A stretch of DNA of 6,511 nt from the NCBI GenBank assembly GCA_011051925.1, contig DRKE01000184.1, forward strand, positions 1-6,511, read 5' to 3'. How positions within the stretch are numbered: position 1 is the first letter of the stretch; every line of letters starts with the position of its first letter. The notes below the pieces were generated by a model. That model made no database searches. It had not been told where the DNA came from and saw only the letters and a list, made by a program, of their open reading frames with translations. Source of the stretch: Deltaproteobacteria bacterium (GTDB lineage: Bacteria; Myxococcota_A; UBA9160; UBA4427). Both the position numbers and the translations under genes were made by a program. Shown piece after piece: positions 5,959 through 6,511 of this stretch.

Positions 5959-6511
5959 ATGCCTGAACGAGATCTCCCGCCGATCCTCCGCGAGAAGGAC
6001 CATCGCGCTCCCTCGGCCTTCACTCCGGAAAGCCTGCTCCGCGAAGCCAGGCGCCAGAAGGCAGCCGACTTCCGCCCTGTCCCGGAGGTCTGCATTCTCG
6101 ATCCCGATGGCGACATCGTCCGGCGACTGAAGTCCGAGAACCGCGCCCGCCTCCATCGCGACTGGGTCTGCTACCACACCGAGCTCCATGTCTTCGAAGA
6201 AGACGGAATGGAGTTCGGCATCATCGGCTGTGCGGTCGGCTCGTCTTTCGCCGTCCTCCTCGCGGAAGAACTCTTCGTCTCGGGCTGTCAGCTCCTGATC
6301 AACCTCACCTCTTCCGGCCAGCTCCTCGACGTCCAGCCGCCGCCCTACTTCATTCTCGTCGACCGCGCCTACCGGGACGAAGGCACGAGCTATCACTACC
6401 TTCCCCCATCCGACTACTGCGAAGCGCCATCCGCGCTCCTCGAGCGGCTCGAGGAAGCCTTCGGAAATCTCGAGGTGGACGTGCTCCGGGGCGCGACCTG
6501 GACGACGGATG
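5959..6511 (+). CDS. Nucleoside phosphorylase-family protein (3'-truncated)
   Basis: The frame opens at ATG 5959 and is uninterrupted to the window edge, giving 184 residues with the C-terminus missing. Recognisable parts are EVCILDPDGDIVR (43-55), the glycine-rich GIIGCAVGSSFAVLLAEEL (87-105), a following strand-and-turn SGCQLLINLTSSGQL, then DEGTSYHYLPPSDY (140-153) and GATWTTD at the cut end (178-184). This matches the purine nucleoside/uridine phosphorylase (PNP_UDP) fold, in which nucleosides or related glycosides are split with phosphate. It belongs to a divergent subfamily with about 40 leading residues before the core, so the substrate cannot be named. It lies 19 bases after the amidohydrolase, with GGGG at 5945-5948 as a weak ribosome site, and is probably co-transcribed. 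A four-codon frame (5952-5966) overlaps its start. The enzyme family call is good and nucleoside specificity is a guess. Confidence 0.82.
   Translation, partial: MPERDLPPILREKDHRAPSAFTPESLLREARRQKAADFRPVPEVCILDPDGDIVRRLKSENRARLHRDWVCYHTELHVFEEDGMEFGIIGCAVGSSFAVLLAEELFVSGCQLLINLTSSGQLLDVQPPPYFILVDRAYRDEGTSYHYLPPSDYCEAPSALLERLEEAFGNLEVDVLRGATWTTD

Noticed and set aside
4131..6116. Minus-strand open frame of 661 codons
   Set aside because: It runs antisense across three + strand genes, including the well-recognised amidohydrolase. No motif or domain is recognisable in its translation.

Overview
The window is GC-rich and densely coded on the + strand. It holds five protein genes, two of them cut by the window edges. 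The leftmost gene ends in a classical outer-membrane beta-barrel C-terminus, so the host is Gram-negative. High GC, the style of the genes and the mix of families suggest a Myxococcota-like or other deltaproteobacterial-grade lineage, possibly a metagenome-assembled genome. That placement is inference and cannot be proved from this window. I see no tRNA, rRNA, CRISPR array, insertion sequence, integrase or phage gene, and no non-coding stretch longer than about 145 bases.

Left part (1-2063): the C-terminal barrel of an outer-membrane protein is followed after 67 bases by a membrane-anchored ferredoxin/flavin oxidoreductase. The oxidoreductase is the most unusual gene here. Its thioredoxin-reductase-like flavin domain looks circularly permuted: the terminal FAD-contact segment (TNVPGIFVAGE) lies before the Rossmann GAGPAG motif, between ferredoxin and flavoprotein, and the protein stops where that segment would normally begin. 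Its second iron-sulfur motif also has His in place of one Cys.

Middle (2063-4168): a gene whose longest reading frame overlaps the oxidoreductase stop codon (TGATG) encodes an exported protein with Sel1-type repeats followed by about 15 ankyrin-type repeats in two blocks. It is most likely a periplasmic scaffold or protein-protection factor. Overlap with the oxidoreductase suggests co-transcription, and a redox or stress link is possible but unproven.

Right part (4311-6511): after a 142-base gap comes an amidohydrolase of the N-acyl-D-amino-acid deacylase (D-aminoacylase) family with its metal ligands in place but an atypical catalytic loop. Nineteen bases later a nucleoside phosphorylase-family gene begins and runs off the window. 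These two look like a second transcription unit, probably in salvage or degradation of small nitrogenous compounds. Several long minus-strand frames, including two of about 1.7 and 2 kb, are GC-driven shadows and are not annotated.
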